Below, piece after piece: positions 34,425 through 41,927 of a stretch of 64,000 nt of DNA. Numbering within the stretch: the first letter of the stretch is position 1; each line of letters opens with the position of its first letter. Source of the DNA: a virus; the IMG/VR virus record IMGVR_UViG_3300024518_000876, positions 1-64,000 of that record; one strand, 5' to 3'. The notes under the pieces were generated by a model. That model ran no database searches. It had not been told where the DNA came from and saw nothing but the letters and a program-made list of their open reading frames with translations. A program made the translations under genes and the position numbers.

Positions 34425-35144
34425 TTATTTTATTATTAATTTTATTTTAGTTTTAGCTCTTTTCTTTAACACCTGAGCTTTTTGGTGTAATTTTTTATTA
34501 TTATTTATAATAAAATCTACATTCTCTACCACTCTATCTGCGGAACACATATACCTTTCATTTTCACTACGTTGTCCAGGTACATAATGATTTAGAGGCA
34601 CAAATCCTTTCTTGATTCTTTTTAGACTTATACCAATATCTACTTCTGAAGCACAACACGGTCCTCCATTAGTCTTATAAGCTATTACTTCAGCTTCAGA
34701 AGCAGGTCTAGTATCTTCTAAGTTAATTGTAGGTACTCCATTTTGAATACCAATGTTATCCTTATACACTTGTAAATAATAATGATCTCGCCTCACCTGG
34801 TAAATATAATTAGAATTAAAACTTGTAACTCTTAGATTATTTTTAGTAATTACTACATAATGATTTGCTGTAAAGTTTCTTCTTCCACTTGTATTTAAAC
34901 TTGAGTGTAACGCAGCTGTAGCTGTAAAGTCTATAAAACTATCTAAAAGACCTGCTTCACCTCTATAAACATAACTATTAGACGACCTACCATCTATAGT
35001 TATTATCTGACCAGGTTGAAACCATGTTTCACAACCTGTTACCCATACGTATCTTTCTATTCCATTTGCAAATATTATATTAGATCCTTGTCCCGGAGTA
35101 ATATCATTTCGTATCACTACTCTATCTCCTACATTAAACCTCAT
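34425..35144 (-). CDS. Unknown 239-aa protein with SH3-like start
   Basis: 239 aa. 'MRFNVGDRVVIRNDI' and 'VTGCETWFQPGQIITI' suggest SH3/KOW-like barrels; the C-terminal 40 residues are very basic (KLHQKAQVLKKRAKTKIK). Nucleic-acid binding is a reasonable guess. No family recognised. Confidence 0.75.
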   Translation of the reverse strand: MRFNVGDRVVIRNDITPGQGSNIIFANGIERYVWVTGCETWFQPGQIITIDGRSSNSYVYRGEAGLLDSFIDFTATAALHSSLNTSGRRNFTANHYVVITKNNLRVTSFNSNYIYQVRRDHYYLQVYKDNIGIQNGVPTINLEDTRPASEAEVIAYKTNGGPCCASEVDIGISLKRIKKGFVPLNHYVPGQRSENERYMCSADRVVENVDFIINNNKKLHQKAQVLKKRAKTKIKLIIK

Positions 35145-35145
35145 A

Positions 35146-35466
35146 CTAACCTATTTCAAAGTATAAAGCTTGTAAATCATTTTGCATAGCAACAATGTTA
35201 CTATATATTTGACCAACAGTTAGTCTTTTTTTACCATAAGCATCATAGAAACCTAACTTATTGCAGTTTACTTTTCTAATACTTTCATCTGCGTAATGAA
35301 AAGTTAAAATAACGTTATTTAGTTCGGCATCCTCCATTCTTTTAATGCCATTAATAAATGTTGCATTTTTACTTTTTAACGCATTGTTCTTTTTTTTAGC
35401 AGCTGTTCTGCTTGCACTGAAGTTACTTTTGTTCACTTTTTGTGCGGGTTGTTTAGTTGTTTTCAT
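35146..35466 (-). CDS. Unknown 106-aa protein with basic N-terminus
   Basis: 106 aa, starting MKTTKQPAQKVNKSNFSAS. The first 40 residues are Lys/Ser/Ala-rich and probably disordered. Its ATG overlaps the stop of the 112-aa gene (4 bp). Confidence 0.7.
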   Translation of the reverse strand: MKTTKQPAQKVNKSNFSASRTAAKKKNNALKSKNATFINGIKRMEDAELNNVILTFHYADESIRKVNCNKLGFYDAYGKKRLTVGQIYSNIVAMQNDLQALYFEIG

Positions 35467-35801
35467 GTTAAATAATTTTGCTCAATTCTTATACACTCTG
35501 CTATCACATTATAACAAAATATTTCAAATTCAGTTAAATCTGACCCTTCATCGTTAATTCCACTATCTTCAAATAATGGATAACTTTTTGAGTACTCTCC
35601 TTTAATTTGTGCTTCAGGAAACATTAAATATATCTCAGATAAATATTTTAAAACGTAACCTACTAGATGTTCACTACTCCAGTATTTCCAAGTACTATTA
35701 TTATTATTGGCTTCAATCCATATAGCGAAGTCTTTAGTTAATTCTGGAGCATCTTCTTGTAAGCATGTAAATAAAATAGAGTTTTTTGTCGCATTACTCA
35801 T
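35463..35801 (-). CDS. Unknown 112-aa acidic protein
   Basis: 112 aa from MSNATKNSILFTCLQEDAP. The longer open frame enters the tmRNA 3' end, so this internal Met is preferred. Acidic and aromatic-rich (FEDSGINDEGSDLTEF). No function known. Confidence 0.7.
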   Translation of the reverse strand: MSNATKNSILFTCLQEDAPELTKDFAIWIEANNNNSTWKYWSSEHLVGYVLKYLSEIYLMFPEAQIKGEYSKSYPLFEDSGINDEGSDLTEFEIFCYNVIAECIRIEQNYLT

Positions 35802-35815
35802 ATTAATTTGTTTAG

Positions 35816-36190
35816 TGGAGGTGAGGGGAATCGAACCCCTGTATCTCATTGCTTCGTTGTTAATACTACATTACAGCTTAGTTATAGTTTAATGTCTTTA
35901 ACTAGACTAGGGTCAACCAGAAGGTTAACTTCCACCACCTATTTTAATCTAAATAGGAAATCTGTATCAATTTGTTGTATCAGTTTTCTTCTGCTGCACT
36001 TACTTTTAATGGTTAGGCTGCCATTGCTAATTTAGGTTCTGCTACTGCAGAGTTGATTAAAGAATAAACTTTAGCCATATTAGCTTCTACTTGAGTTTTA
36101 ATGTTTCCATTTAATTCAATTCACCTTGTTTACTGTTGTCTCAGGCTGAGTATTAAGTCGGATCACAACCAGTCAAAACCAGTCACCCCC
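35816..36190 (-). ncRNA. ssrA: tmRNA (ssrA), phage-encoded
   Basis: 5' GGGGGTG pairs with 3' CACCTCC (7 bp, one G-U). The 5' part GACTGGTTTTGACTGG and the 3' part ACTAAGC-TGTAATGTAGTA, then T-arm CAGGGG-TTCGATT-CCCC, match bacterial tmRNA. After TAGAA the resume codon is GCT; the tag of 23 codons starts ANMAKVYS and ends KLAMAA before TAA. CCA is not encoded. It would rescue ribosomes stalled on broken mRNAs. Confidence 0.92.
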
Positions 36191-36220
36191 ATAATTGTGG
36201 CATTACACCACAATATTTTA

Positions 36221-36727
36221 TTATTTAAGCATTTTTATTATTTCTGTTATAGCCATAAATTCAGGATTGATAAAACCTGTTACCATATTTGAAAAATATG
36301 ATAAGCTTCTAAATAATCCAATTACTGCAATCAATCCACCTACTCCATTTACAATAGCATCCGCTGCACCATCTTCTATATCTCCTTTTTCATTTGTGTA
36401 ATCTCCATCACTATCCATTGTTCTCATTAAGCTAAGAGCTTTACGACAACACCTAATAAAAAGAAACATAAAGGTTAGTAATAATAACAGTTCTACAACA
36501 GAATTTACAACTGCTTGTTTGACTAATATTTTATATACATATTCTGCAGGAACTGCTAAACTTTCAGCTAAACCTCCAATAGCAGTTGTAATTTTCTCAC
36601 TATATTTATCAATAACTCTTTCTGCTTCTGTAACAGTTGTAGAAACTTGTACACTGTCTTGTACTTTTTCTTGTGCAGTTGATAATAGTGTAAAACTCAT
36701 TGCTAGTAATAAGAAAATCTTTTTCAT
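36221..36727 (-). CDS. Exported/membrane protein, possible holin
   Basis: 168 aa. N-terminal signal peptide (MKKIFLLLAMSFTLLSTAQ), a strong membrane segment near residues 74-95 (SVVELLLLLTFMFLFIRCC) and a Gly-rich hydrophobic stretch near 130-155. Cysteines flank the membrane exit. Could be a holin or spanin-type lysis protein; no lysin lies next to it. A small hairpin (TTGTGG/CCACAA) separates it from the tmRNA. Confidence 0.65.
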   Translation of the reverse strand: MKKIFLLLAMSFTLLSTAQEKVQDSVQVSTTVTEAERVIDKYSEKITTAIGGLAESLAVPAEYVYKILVKQAVVNSVVELLLLLTFMFLFIRCCRKALSLMRTMDSDGDYTNEKGDIEDGAADAIVNGVGGLIAVIGLFRSLSYFSNMVTGFINPEFMAITEIIKMLK

Positions 36728-37114
36728 AATAATTTTAATTATAATTTAAATAATGATACGTATTTTTACATTTTTAAAATCTTTGATTTAAGCACTGTAA
36801 ATTATGCTAGTTGATATAGATATCCACAGCGAGAAGAACTCGTCTGTAACCTATCTCTAATTGTCTTAGAATTAATTTCTAATGGCTCTTTAACTCATAC
36901 TATCTTTCTGATTTGTTCAATTAGGCGTGAGGTCTACAAATTCTCACTTGCTACGTCAACAAAAAGATTATAAAAGAAAAAGAACCAAAAAGAAAATTAA
37001 TTAAAAATACTATAATGCGCACACGCATCATATTGCTATTTAGTTAATATTTTACTTATTACACTTAAAAGCCTCAAATCAGCTTAAAAGTATATAACAG
37101 TTATACAATATAAT
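36728..37114. other. Non-coding stretch, function not seen
   Basis: 387 bp without a convincing gene. It holds several short hairpins on the minus strand (GTGAG/CTCAC at 36929-36949, GCGAGAAGAACTCGT at about 36829-36843) and an A-rich tract at 36959-37010. It is probably the long leader of the 168-aa membrane protein. Confidence 0.5.
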
Positions 37115-37258
37115 TTAGTTTATTATATATAATACTGTTCCTTCGTGATATAACTCATCAACCTGTTCGCTGTTGGTGAAGTTAATAGATGTGAATAGTT
37201 CTTCTGCTCCATCTACAAGCATATCGTAACAAGCTTCAAACTTGGCTTTATTAAACAT
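37115..37258 (-). CDS. Unknown 47-aa protein
   Basis: ATG 37258-37256, TAA 37117-37115. Starts MFNKAKFEACYDMLVDGAEE; acidic, helical, good codon use. Separated by 2 bp from the stop of the 28-aa gene upstream, so the pair is likely translated together. Confidence 0.6.
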   Translation of the reverse strand: MFNKAKFEACYDMLVDGAEELFTSINFTNSEQVDELYHEGTVLYIIN

Positions 37259-37260
37259 TT

Positions 37261-37347
37261 TTATACATTATTTAATGTGTATGCAGATGCTTTTACTAAT
37301 TCTCTTGCTGTTCTTCTGACTTTTACTAATACTCTTTTCATTTTCAT
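37261..37347 (-). CDS. Unknown 28-aa basic peptide
   Basis: ATG 37347-37345 (or 37341), TAA 37263-37261. Starts MKMKRVLVKVRRTARELVKA: amphipathic and basic helix. Real gene status is supported only by tight spacing with the 47-aa gene. Confidence 0.45.
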   Translation of the reverse strand: MKMKRVLVKVRRTARELVKASAYTLNNV

Positions 37348-37355
37348 TTGATTTA

Positions 37356-37844
37356 TTAATTAATTTTAAACATAAACTCTAAATTTGTAAACTGACCTGG
37401 TCCTCCACCATCATCATTATTTCTTATCTCTACTGTAAAACTAGTATTAGTTTGATTGTAATAAGAAATATTAGCATCATTATTTCCAGAATTTAATCTT
37501 CTATTTGTTAACATAATGATGTAATTTGAATCTTGTTGAGGTACTAGTAGCTCTATTAAATACCTACCTGTAGCAAATCTAGTTACAGTAGCACCATAAA
37601 TACTCGCTGCAACTCCATTTGAATTGACTTTACCCATAATAGGTGTGTCTTTAAACAATATTAATTTACCTGTAGGATCTGCATACACTTTACTTCCTGA
37701 AGCAAGAGTAGGTATTAAACTACTACTTCTAATTACACCGTTTACATCTAGTGCAGTTGTTGGGTCAGGTGTTGTTGTTCCTATACCAACTTGAGCATAT
37801 CCTAAGCTACTTAGAAATAATGCTATTAAGATTATTTTTTTCAT
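37356..37844 (-). CDS. Secreted flavobacterial-type protein
   Basis: 162 aa from MKKIILIALFLSSLGYAQ, a clear signal peptide; the frame extends 25 codons upstream but those residues precede the signal and are rejected. The mature start 'QVGIGTTTPDPTTALDVNG' is typical of surface proteins of Flavobacteriia. The rest is a beta-rich domain. Probably acquired from a host and exported from infected cells. Confidence 0.75.
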   Translation of the reverse strand: MKKIILIALFLSSLGYAQVGIGTTTPDPTTALDVNGVIRSSSLIPTLASGSKVYADPTGKLILFKDTPIMGKVNSNGVAASIYGATVTRFATGRYLIELLVPQQDSNYIIMLTNRRLNSGNNDANISYYNQTNTSFTVEIRNNDDGGGPGQFTNLEFMFKIN

Positions 37845-38156
37845 AAACTTTTTATTTGTTTTTAATTTGTTAATTAATAAAAAGAAACCATCTATAATAG
37901 CTTTATTACCCTCATTCAATCACCCTACAAAGTGACTAGAACATGTCTTGGCGAGTGTCGTAAAGTATTGTAGTTTTTACTACTATAAATGGTCAAGAGA
38001 TAACACATCCTATCAATTCCCCCTAGTGACAAATGTGCTATTGGTTCAGGTATGATTCTATCTCTTGCTGCCAACTCCTAAATGTAGTAAAGAACTTTGG
38101 TGGCTCCACTATATCCCTCTCAAATGGCATTTCAAGGGTACACTGGATAAGGTTAT

Positions 38157-38276
38157 GTGTATATGCTGGACTTGAACCAGCACAATGGTACTCTCACCAC
38201 TAGTCACTTTCACTTCAGAAGTGTTCCTTGGTATTCCAATTCCTCTACGCTATAAATAGCTTCTATCAATATACAC
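38157..38276 (-). tRNA. Class II tRNA-like gene, irregular
   Basis: Acceptor TGTATAT/ATATACA, T-arm GCTGG-TTCAAGT-CCAGC and a variable arm TGGT-GAGAGT-ACCA are present, with a possible D-arm GTA-GAGGAATTGGAA-TAC. Odd: 18 extra bases including a GCTAT/ATAGC hairpin follow the acceptor, and the anticodon arm CACTT/AAGTG has a 9-nt loop. No anticodon can be assigned safely. Confidence 0.55.
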
Positions 38277-38298
38277 TTTCCCTTATCTTTATTTTAGA

Positions 38299-38373
38299 AG
38301 AGAGTACAGGATTTGAACCTGTGCGTTCCTGTCTCACGACTGGCTGCTCTACCAAACTGAGCTCTAACTCTCT
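38299..38373 (-). tRNA. tRNA-like gene, anticodon position GTG (His?)
   Basis: 75 nt with canonical spacing: acceptor AGAGAGT/ACTCTCT, D-arm GAGC...GAGC-type, T-arm ACAGG-TTCAAAT-CCTGT. Positions 34-36 read GTG (His), but base 33 is C and the stem GCCAG/ACAGG does not pair in this register. Shifted by one, CCAGT/ACAGG pairs over 4 of 5 with a 6-nt loop. Possibly a non-standard or decoy tRNA. Confidence 0.65.
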
Positions 38374-38744
38374 TTTTTAAAGTACAACTACTGGAGTTTA
38401 GACTATACATTCCTGCAAGAGTTTCCCCACTTCTCTATCTCAGTTAGACTTGGCGTCATATTTGCCATTGTACTTTATGTTTTAAAGATTAATTATGACT
38501 TAGTAATTCTTTCCACCAATCCCAATGAGTTCTGTTTCCTACCTCATCAGTTACACCAGTTAAATCCTTATCACAATAATCTTTTACATTTTAAAAATAC
38601 AGTGTGTTGTTACACCAAAAAACCCACTATTTACCAACTGCTCTCACTCTTGTACTTTTACCATACATAAGCCTGTTTGTTCGTTGTAACGGTTTACTCT
38701 TTAAATGATGGCTACTTTAAAGCCCACATCCTATACTTTATATT

Positions 38745-38966
38745 TTAAAAACTCTTTGCTCCTTCTCTTCTTTTCTGGATGGAATACCCAGAGTCTCTAA
38801 GACTTTTAAGGTTATTTACAGCTTCTCTTAATGTACAATCAAATATAGCTGCACCACAAGTTGCGTTAAACTGTATCCATTTAGTCCAAGAATTATTTTC
38901 TTTTGTTATTACTGCTAGCATTCTAAAAGGTAATACTACTACACTATACTTTTTTCTAACTTTCAT
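38745..38966 (-). CDS. Unknown 73-aa protein
   Basis: 73 aa, starting MKVRKKYSVVVLPFRMLAV. Basic at both ends. The gene is flanked by a direct repeat AAAAACTCTTTGCTCC (38747-38762 and 38985-39000 on the plus strand), whose first copy is its own last codons. Confidence 0.65.
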   Translation of the reverse strand: MKVRKKYSVVVLPFRMLAVITKENNSWTKWIQFNATCGAAIFDCTLREAVNNLKSLRDSGYSIQKRREGAKSF

Positions 38967-39199
38967 AATAATCTTTTTAAATTAAAAAACTCTTTGCTCC
39001 ACTATTCAGTCTTTGTGGTAATCTTCATGTAAATCAACGGATTTACAAATGACTTTTCTTCCATTCTATTCTTGATTAATCCAATAAACAACAACTACTC
39101 TGAAATGTAGTTTGTAATAATACTGCAAGGCATTTAACCCGTTGTGTACTATTCTGCAGTCTGACTATTACTGTTTATCTTCAAGCAAAGAGTTTAATC
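38967..39199 (-). other. Gap with closed-stem RNA fold
   Basis: AACTCTTTGCT (minus, 39194-39184) and AGCAAAGAGTT (38998-38988) are perfect 11-bp complements closing about 205 nt. No T-arm or gene is seen inside. The closing sequence is the same as the direct repeat beside the 73-aa gene. Confidence 0.45.
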
Positions 39200-39394
39200 T
39201 TATTCTTGTATTTCTCCAAATACTATTATTTCTATATCTTGGTTTGAATAACATTCATCCAAGTCTTTGTATATTATCTCTATAGCCCTATTTATGGCTT
39301 GGTCTTTACTGTGACGCATGCCACAGTAAAAAGTAAGTATCATTAATAAGAATAATGATAAACATAAAAGTACGTTTTTTAATGCATCACTCAT
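39200..39394 (-). CDS. Small single-pass membrane protein, 64 aa
   Basis: 64 aa. Residues 8-27 form a membrane helix (VLLCLSLFLLMILTFYCG), followed by an acidic cytoplasmic or periplasmic part. Close to the next gene upstream (2 bp). Function unknown. Confidence 0.65.
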   Translation of the reverse strand: MSDALKNVLLCLSLFLLMILTFYCGMRHSKDQAINRAIEIIYKDLDECYSNQDIEIIVFGEIQE

Positions 39395-39395
39395 A

Positions 39396-39536
39396 TTATA
39401 TTGTTATTTTAAGTTCGTGATTAAAGAATGTCTTAAACATTATTCTTTTTGCTTTAAACTTAGAATGCTTCATTCTATAGTTCTTAGCTATGTTACTTGA
39501 TGCAACCTTTTCTACGATTTTTGTTCTTGGTCTCAT
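39396..39536 (-). CDS. Unknown 46-aa basic protein
   Basis: ATG 39536-39534, TAA 39398-39396. Starts MRPRTKIVEKVASSNIAKN; strongly basic throughout. Its start overlaps the upstream stop as TAATG, indicating stop-start coupling. Confidence 0.6.
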   Translation of the reverse strand: MRPRTKIVEKVASSNIAKNYRMKHSKFKAKRIMFKTFFNHELKITI

Positions 39537-39709
39537 TATTTTCCTTTTTCTATTGATTTTATTTCTTCTAAGTATCTAATAGCATCTTGTGACAGTTTTA
39601 TAATGTACTTCCAATCATGGATATGAGTAGTATTTATATTTACTGCTTTATCTCTTATCATTAGCTCTAATTTATTCACACAAGTTTCACATTCTTCTTT
39701 TCTTGTCAT
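39536..39709 (-). CDS. Unknown 57-aa protein
   Basis: 57 aa, starting MTRKEECETCVNKLELMIR. Helical, one Cys pair (CETC). Both ends overlap neighbours as TAATG, so it lies in a tight small-gene operon. Confidence 0.6.
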   Translation of the reverse strand: MTRKEECETCVNKLELMIRDKAVNINTTHIHDWKYIIKLSQDAIRYLEEIKSIEKGK

Positions 39710-39834
39710 TACTTTAATTTTAATAAGTTACTAAATAAAGAATACATTCCATAACAGAATGTTACTACTAATATTGTTAAAGTTATATAGAATATAAACT
39801 CCCATATAACTTTATAAATTTTTGATTTTCTCAT
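39709..39834 (-). CDS. Small membrane protein, 41 aa
   Basis: ATG 39834-39832, TAA 39711-39709. One membrane helix (FIFYITLTILVVTFCYGMY) between basic ends MRKSK and KLK. Coupled by TAATG to the 57-aa gene. Confidence 0.6.
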   Translation of the reverse strand: MRKSKIYKVIWEFIFYITLTILVVTFCYGMYSLFSNLLKLK

Positions 39835-39845
39835 TTTAATTAGTT

Positions 39846-39977
39846 TTAAAATGTATTCCTTACTTCTTTAGTTATATAACCACTAATAGCTTTAGAATAC
39901 ATTTGATTTACATTTGATAACCTTATCCATTTCTTAAATAAGGGTTTATAATAGTAATATTTTGGTGTATTAAGCAT
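39846..39977 (-). CDS. Unknown 43-aa protein
   Basis: ATG 39977-39975, TAA 39848-39846. Starts MLNTPKYYYYKPLFKKWIR; very Tyr/Lys-rich. Membrane-surface or nucleic-acid contact is possible. Part of the small-gene operon. Confidence 0.5.
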   Translation of the reverse strand: MLNTPKYYYYKPLFKKWIRLSNVNQMYSKAISGYITKEVRNTF

Positions 39978-40004
39978 AATGGCTATAATATATTAGATTA
40001 AATG

Positions 40005-40169
40005 TTAATACTTTCTTTCTGCGTGAATACTAGTCACTATGTTACTAATCATTCCTAAACCTAGTACTATAAATCCTGGCACTAAGTTACCTACTAGTAA
40101 TATGATTGTCATACCACTACCCATTAGCATAAATCCTATTGCTAATATTAAAAATACTCTTACTGTCAT
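40005..40169 (-). CDS. Small two-helix membrane protein, 54 aa
   Basis: ATG 40169-40167, TAA 40007-40005. Two hydrophobic helices (VRVFLILAIGFMLMGSGM and IILLVGNLVPGFIVLGLGM) with a short turn. Holin-like size and topology; function unknown. Confidence 0.6.
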   Translation of the reverse strand: MTVRVFLILAIGFMLMGSGMTIILLVGNLVPGFIVLGLGMISNIVTSIHAERKY

Positions 40170-40187
40170 AATAATTTGTTTTAATTG

Positions 40188-40580
40188 TTAATAATTCCAA
40201 GCTATTGTATAAACTGTACCATCTGCTAATCTTAATGTTGCATCTATATCTCCATGCATTTGACACCCTGTTTTAGGTATATACAATCTAGAGCCAGGAT
40301 ATCTTTGTTTTATAAATTCTATTTGTTCTGAAGAATTTAATTGTTTAAGTGTAGGTAATTCAAACAATGCGTATTTTCTATTCATTTCAATATTATGAAA
40401 ATAAACATTACGCTTGTCTATTTTCTCACAAGTAAATACCTTACCTTTAGTTGTTTTAAACTGTTTACCTACCAATTCTCCACTCTTTACTTCAGAAAGA
40501 TAAGACCTTCTCCAAGCTAATACTTCAGGATGCCAAGTTGGAACACCTAATTCTTGTAATGTTTTATATACTTTTCCCAT
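40188..40580 (-). CDS. Unknown 130-aa protein
   Basis: 130 aa, starting MGKVYKTLQELGVPTWHPE. Beta-rich middle (KTTKGKVFTCEKIDKRNVY). Leader contains the repeated motif ATTATTAACCATTAAAACA also found before the 26-aa gene. Not recognised. Confidence 0.65.
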   Translation of the reverse strand: MGKVYKTLQELGVPTWHPEVLAWRRSYLSEVKSGELVGKQFKTTKGKVFTCEKIDKRNVYFHNIEMNRKYALFELPTLKQLNSSEQIEFIKQRYPGSRLYIPKTGCQMHGDIDATLRLADGTVYTIAWNY

Positions 40581-40587
40581 CTTAATT

Positions 40588-40724
40588 TGTTTTAATGGTT
40601 AATAATTTTAATTGCAGTTACCACTCATCTTTTGTTAAAAATAGAATGATTAACATTATAAATACTACAAAGGGTAATATGTCTATTATCCTTACCATAC
40701 TTTGTGTTTTAATGGTTAATAATT
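40588..40724 (-). repeat. Repeated leader motif
   Basis: ATTATTAACCATTAAAACA occurs (minus strand) at about 40606-40588 and 40722-40704, before the 130-aa and 26-aa genes; a variant (AACAATTAAAACA) precedes the 54-aa gene near 40187. A shared 5' leader or regulatory site is possible. Confidence 0.5.
40618..40698 (-). CDS. 26-aa membrane micropeptide
   Basis: ATG 40698-40696, TAA 40620-40618. One hydrophobic helix (IDILPFVVFIMLIILFL) ending TKDEW. Supported by the repeated leader upstream. Confidence 0.5.
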   Translation of the reverse strand: MVRIIDILPFVVFIMLIILFLTKDEW

Positions 40725-40736
40725 TAGTATAGTCAA

Positions 40737-41052
40737 GTGTCTGCCCATGCTTATCACTTGTTTTCCAACTCCAATATTAATGGAAGTACCAGAGAGATTG
40801 CAATCTCTACTATATTTAATAAATCAATCTAACTAGTATTTGTTTCTCAGGCAAACACTAGTTATTTTAATACTTAGAAGGTTACACACACAGTTATTCC
40901 ATACATTGTTGAGGCAATGTAATCCACTTTGCTGCTGACTTTTAATCATGTGCACACGCAACAACCCTTCCTCTGATCCTTAGCCCTAATTTCATGGACA
41001 ACAAGCAGATTGATTTAATTAGTTCTCTCACAAGAGTTCAACCTTGTGAGAG
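40737..41052 (-). ncRNA. Structured non-coding region of unknown class
   Basis: About 315 nt without a gene but with several strong hairpins: CTCTCACAAG/CTTGTGAGAG at 41025-41052 (10 bp perfect), AACTAGT arms at 40831-40863, and a 16-bp palindrome AGAGATTGCAATCTCT at 40793-40808. CATTG/CAATG and AAGTG/CACTT stems lie between. No known RNA family recognised; it could be a regulatory RNA or processed 3' UTR. Confidence 0.45.
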
Positions 41053-41057
41053 TATTG

Positions 41058-41564
41058 TTAAAGAGCTAGCCAAATGTAGTCTAACTCCTTATTTAATGTT
41101 TTAATTGTAGCTGTTTTGTTTACTTCTTCTTTAGGTGTAATAGAAGTAGCTTTAGCTTTTTCATCTGCCTCTTTTTGAAGCCAATAAATCATACTACTTG
41201 AACCTGAAATTCCATTTATCCAACCATTTTTAACTTCAGCTTTATAAAAATGATAATCTCCAGAAGCAACTTGATATACAATATAAATCTTTTTACCTAG
41301 TAAACGAGCTCTTTTTAGTTCTCTTCTACATCCAATTGGCATATTAGCCACAGTAGCTGTAAACGCGTTGTTAGGTAGTGCAAATATTACTACATCTGCT
41401 TCATCTAACCACTTAATATCGTATACATTAGGTTTTGATCTGTCCCAATATACTGGATTAATTCTATTGTTAATTAACTTTTTTACTGCATCTTGAGTAA
41501 TAACAGTGTATCTCTCTGGTCCTACCTCTAACTCAGATCCTGGTATTGATATATATGCTTTCAT
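41058..41564 (-). CDS. Nucleoside 2-deoxyribosyltransferase-like fold protein
   Basis: 168 aa. 'DEADVVIFALPNN' followed by 'GCRRELKRARLLGKKIYIVYQ' is the pattern of DUF4406/nucleoside 2-deoxyribosyltransferase-like Rossmann proteins, which bind nucleotides. The catalytic Glu cannot be assigned. The 10-bp hairpin at 41025 follows the stop. Confidence 0.5.
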   Translation of the reverse strand: MKAYISIPGSELEVGPERYTVITQDAVKKLINNRINPVYWDRSKPNVYDIKWLDEADVVIFALPNNAFTATVANMPIGCRRELKRARLLGKKIYIVYQVASGDYHFYKAEVKNGWINGISGSSSMIYWLQKEADEKAKATSITPKEEVNKTATIKTLNKELDYIWLAL

Positions 41565-41572
41565 ATTTACTT

Positions 41573-41890
41573 TTATTTAGTGAATAATTCATCATATGCA
41601 TCTTGTGTAGCTTTTAGTTTAAGACTTAATACAGTTTTTTTTACTTGTAAGTCAATGATTTCTGCAAATCTTTTTTCACAGTCTTCTTTAGTTAATCTCT
41701 TTAAACCTTTATTTAAATCAGTTTGTAAAGAGAAATCTTGTAGGTCAAATATTTTATCATCTATTTTCTCAATCTCTTCTTCTAAGGGAACAAGCTTGTC
41801 TACCTTTATAGATTGTGCTATTCTACTAGCATACTTTTCTGCTCTTTCTTTAACAGTTTTTGACTTTTGTAATAATGATAATGCTTTCAT
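41573..41890 (-). CDS. Coiled-coil protein, 105 aa
   Basis: 105 aa, starting MKALSLLQKSKTVKERAEK. Helical with heptads over most of the length, Lys/Glu-rich. Next to the deoxyribosyltransferase-like gene (8 bp). Function unknown. Confidence 0.65.
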   Translation of the reverse strand: MKALSLLQKSKTVKERAEKYASRIAQSIKVDKLVPLEEEIEKIDDKIFDLQDFSLQTDLNKGLKRLTKEDCEKRFAEIIDLQVKKTVLSLKLKATQDAYDELFTK

Positions 41891-41927
41891 GTTATTAAGT
41901 ATTAAATGATTAAATATTTTGTTGAGC

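Larger units (their letters stand above)
37845..38744 (-). other. Non-coding RNA region with tRNAs and closed-stem folds
   Basis: 900 bp without protein genes. It contains two tRNA-like genes (38157-38276, 38299-38373) and two more folds closed by 9-bp stems (37994-38067: CAAGAGATA/TATCTCTTG; 38378-38480: AAAGTACAA/TTGTACTTT) that lack a T-arm. The orientation of the tRNAs is minus. Confidence 0.6.

Noticed and set aside
36800-36962. tRNA- or riboswitch-like folding region upstream of the 168-aa membrane protein
   Set aside because: GTTGA/TCAAC ends and a GTGAG/CTCAC hairpin are present, but the loop sizes fit neither a tRNA nor a riboswitch I know.
38378-38480. Third tRNA candidate with a 9-bp acceptor-like stem
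   Set aside because: The D-arm-like GGC...GCC and a possible anticodon loop exist, but there is no T-arm in the required place, so I describe it only as a closed-stem fold.
38489-38590. Protein-like frame VKDYCDKDLTGVTDEV...WKELLSHN on the minus strand
   Set aside because: Codons look natural, but there is no ATG, GTG or TTG start; an ATG overlaps in another frame and stops at once. Could be a remnant gene; too weak to list.
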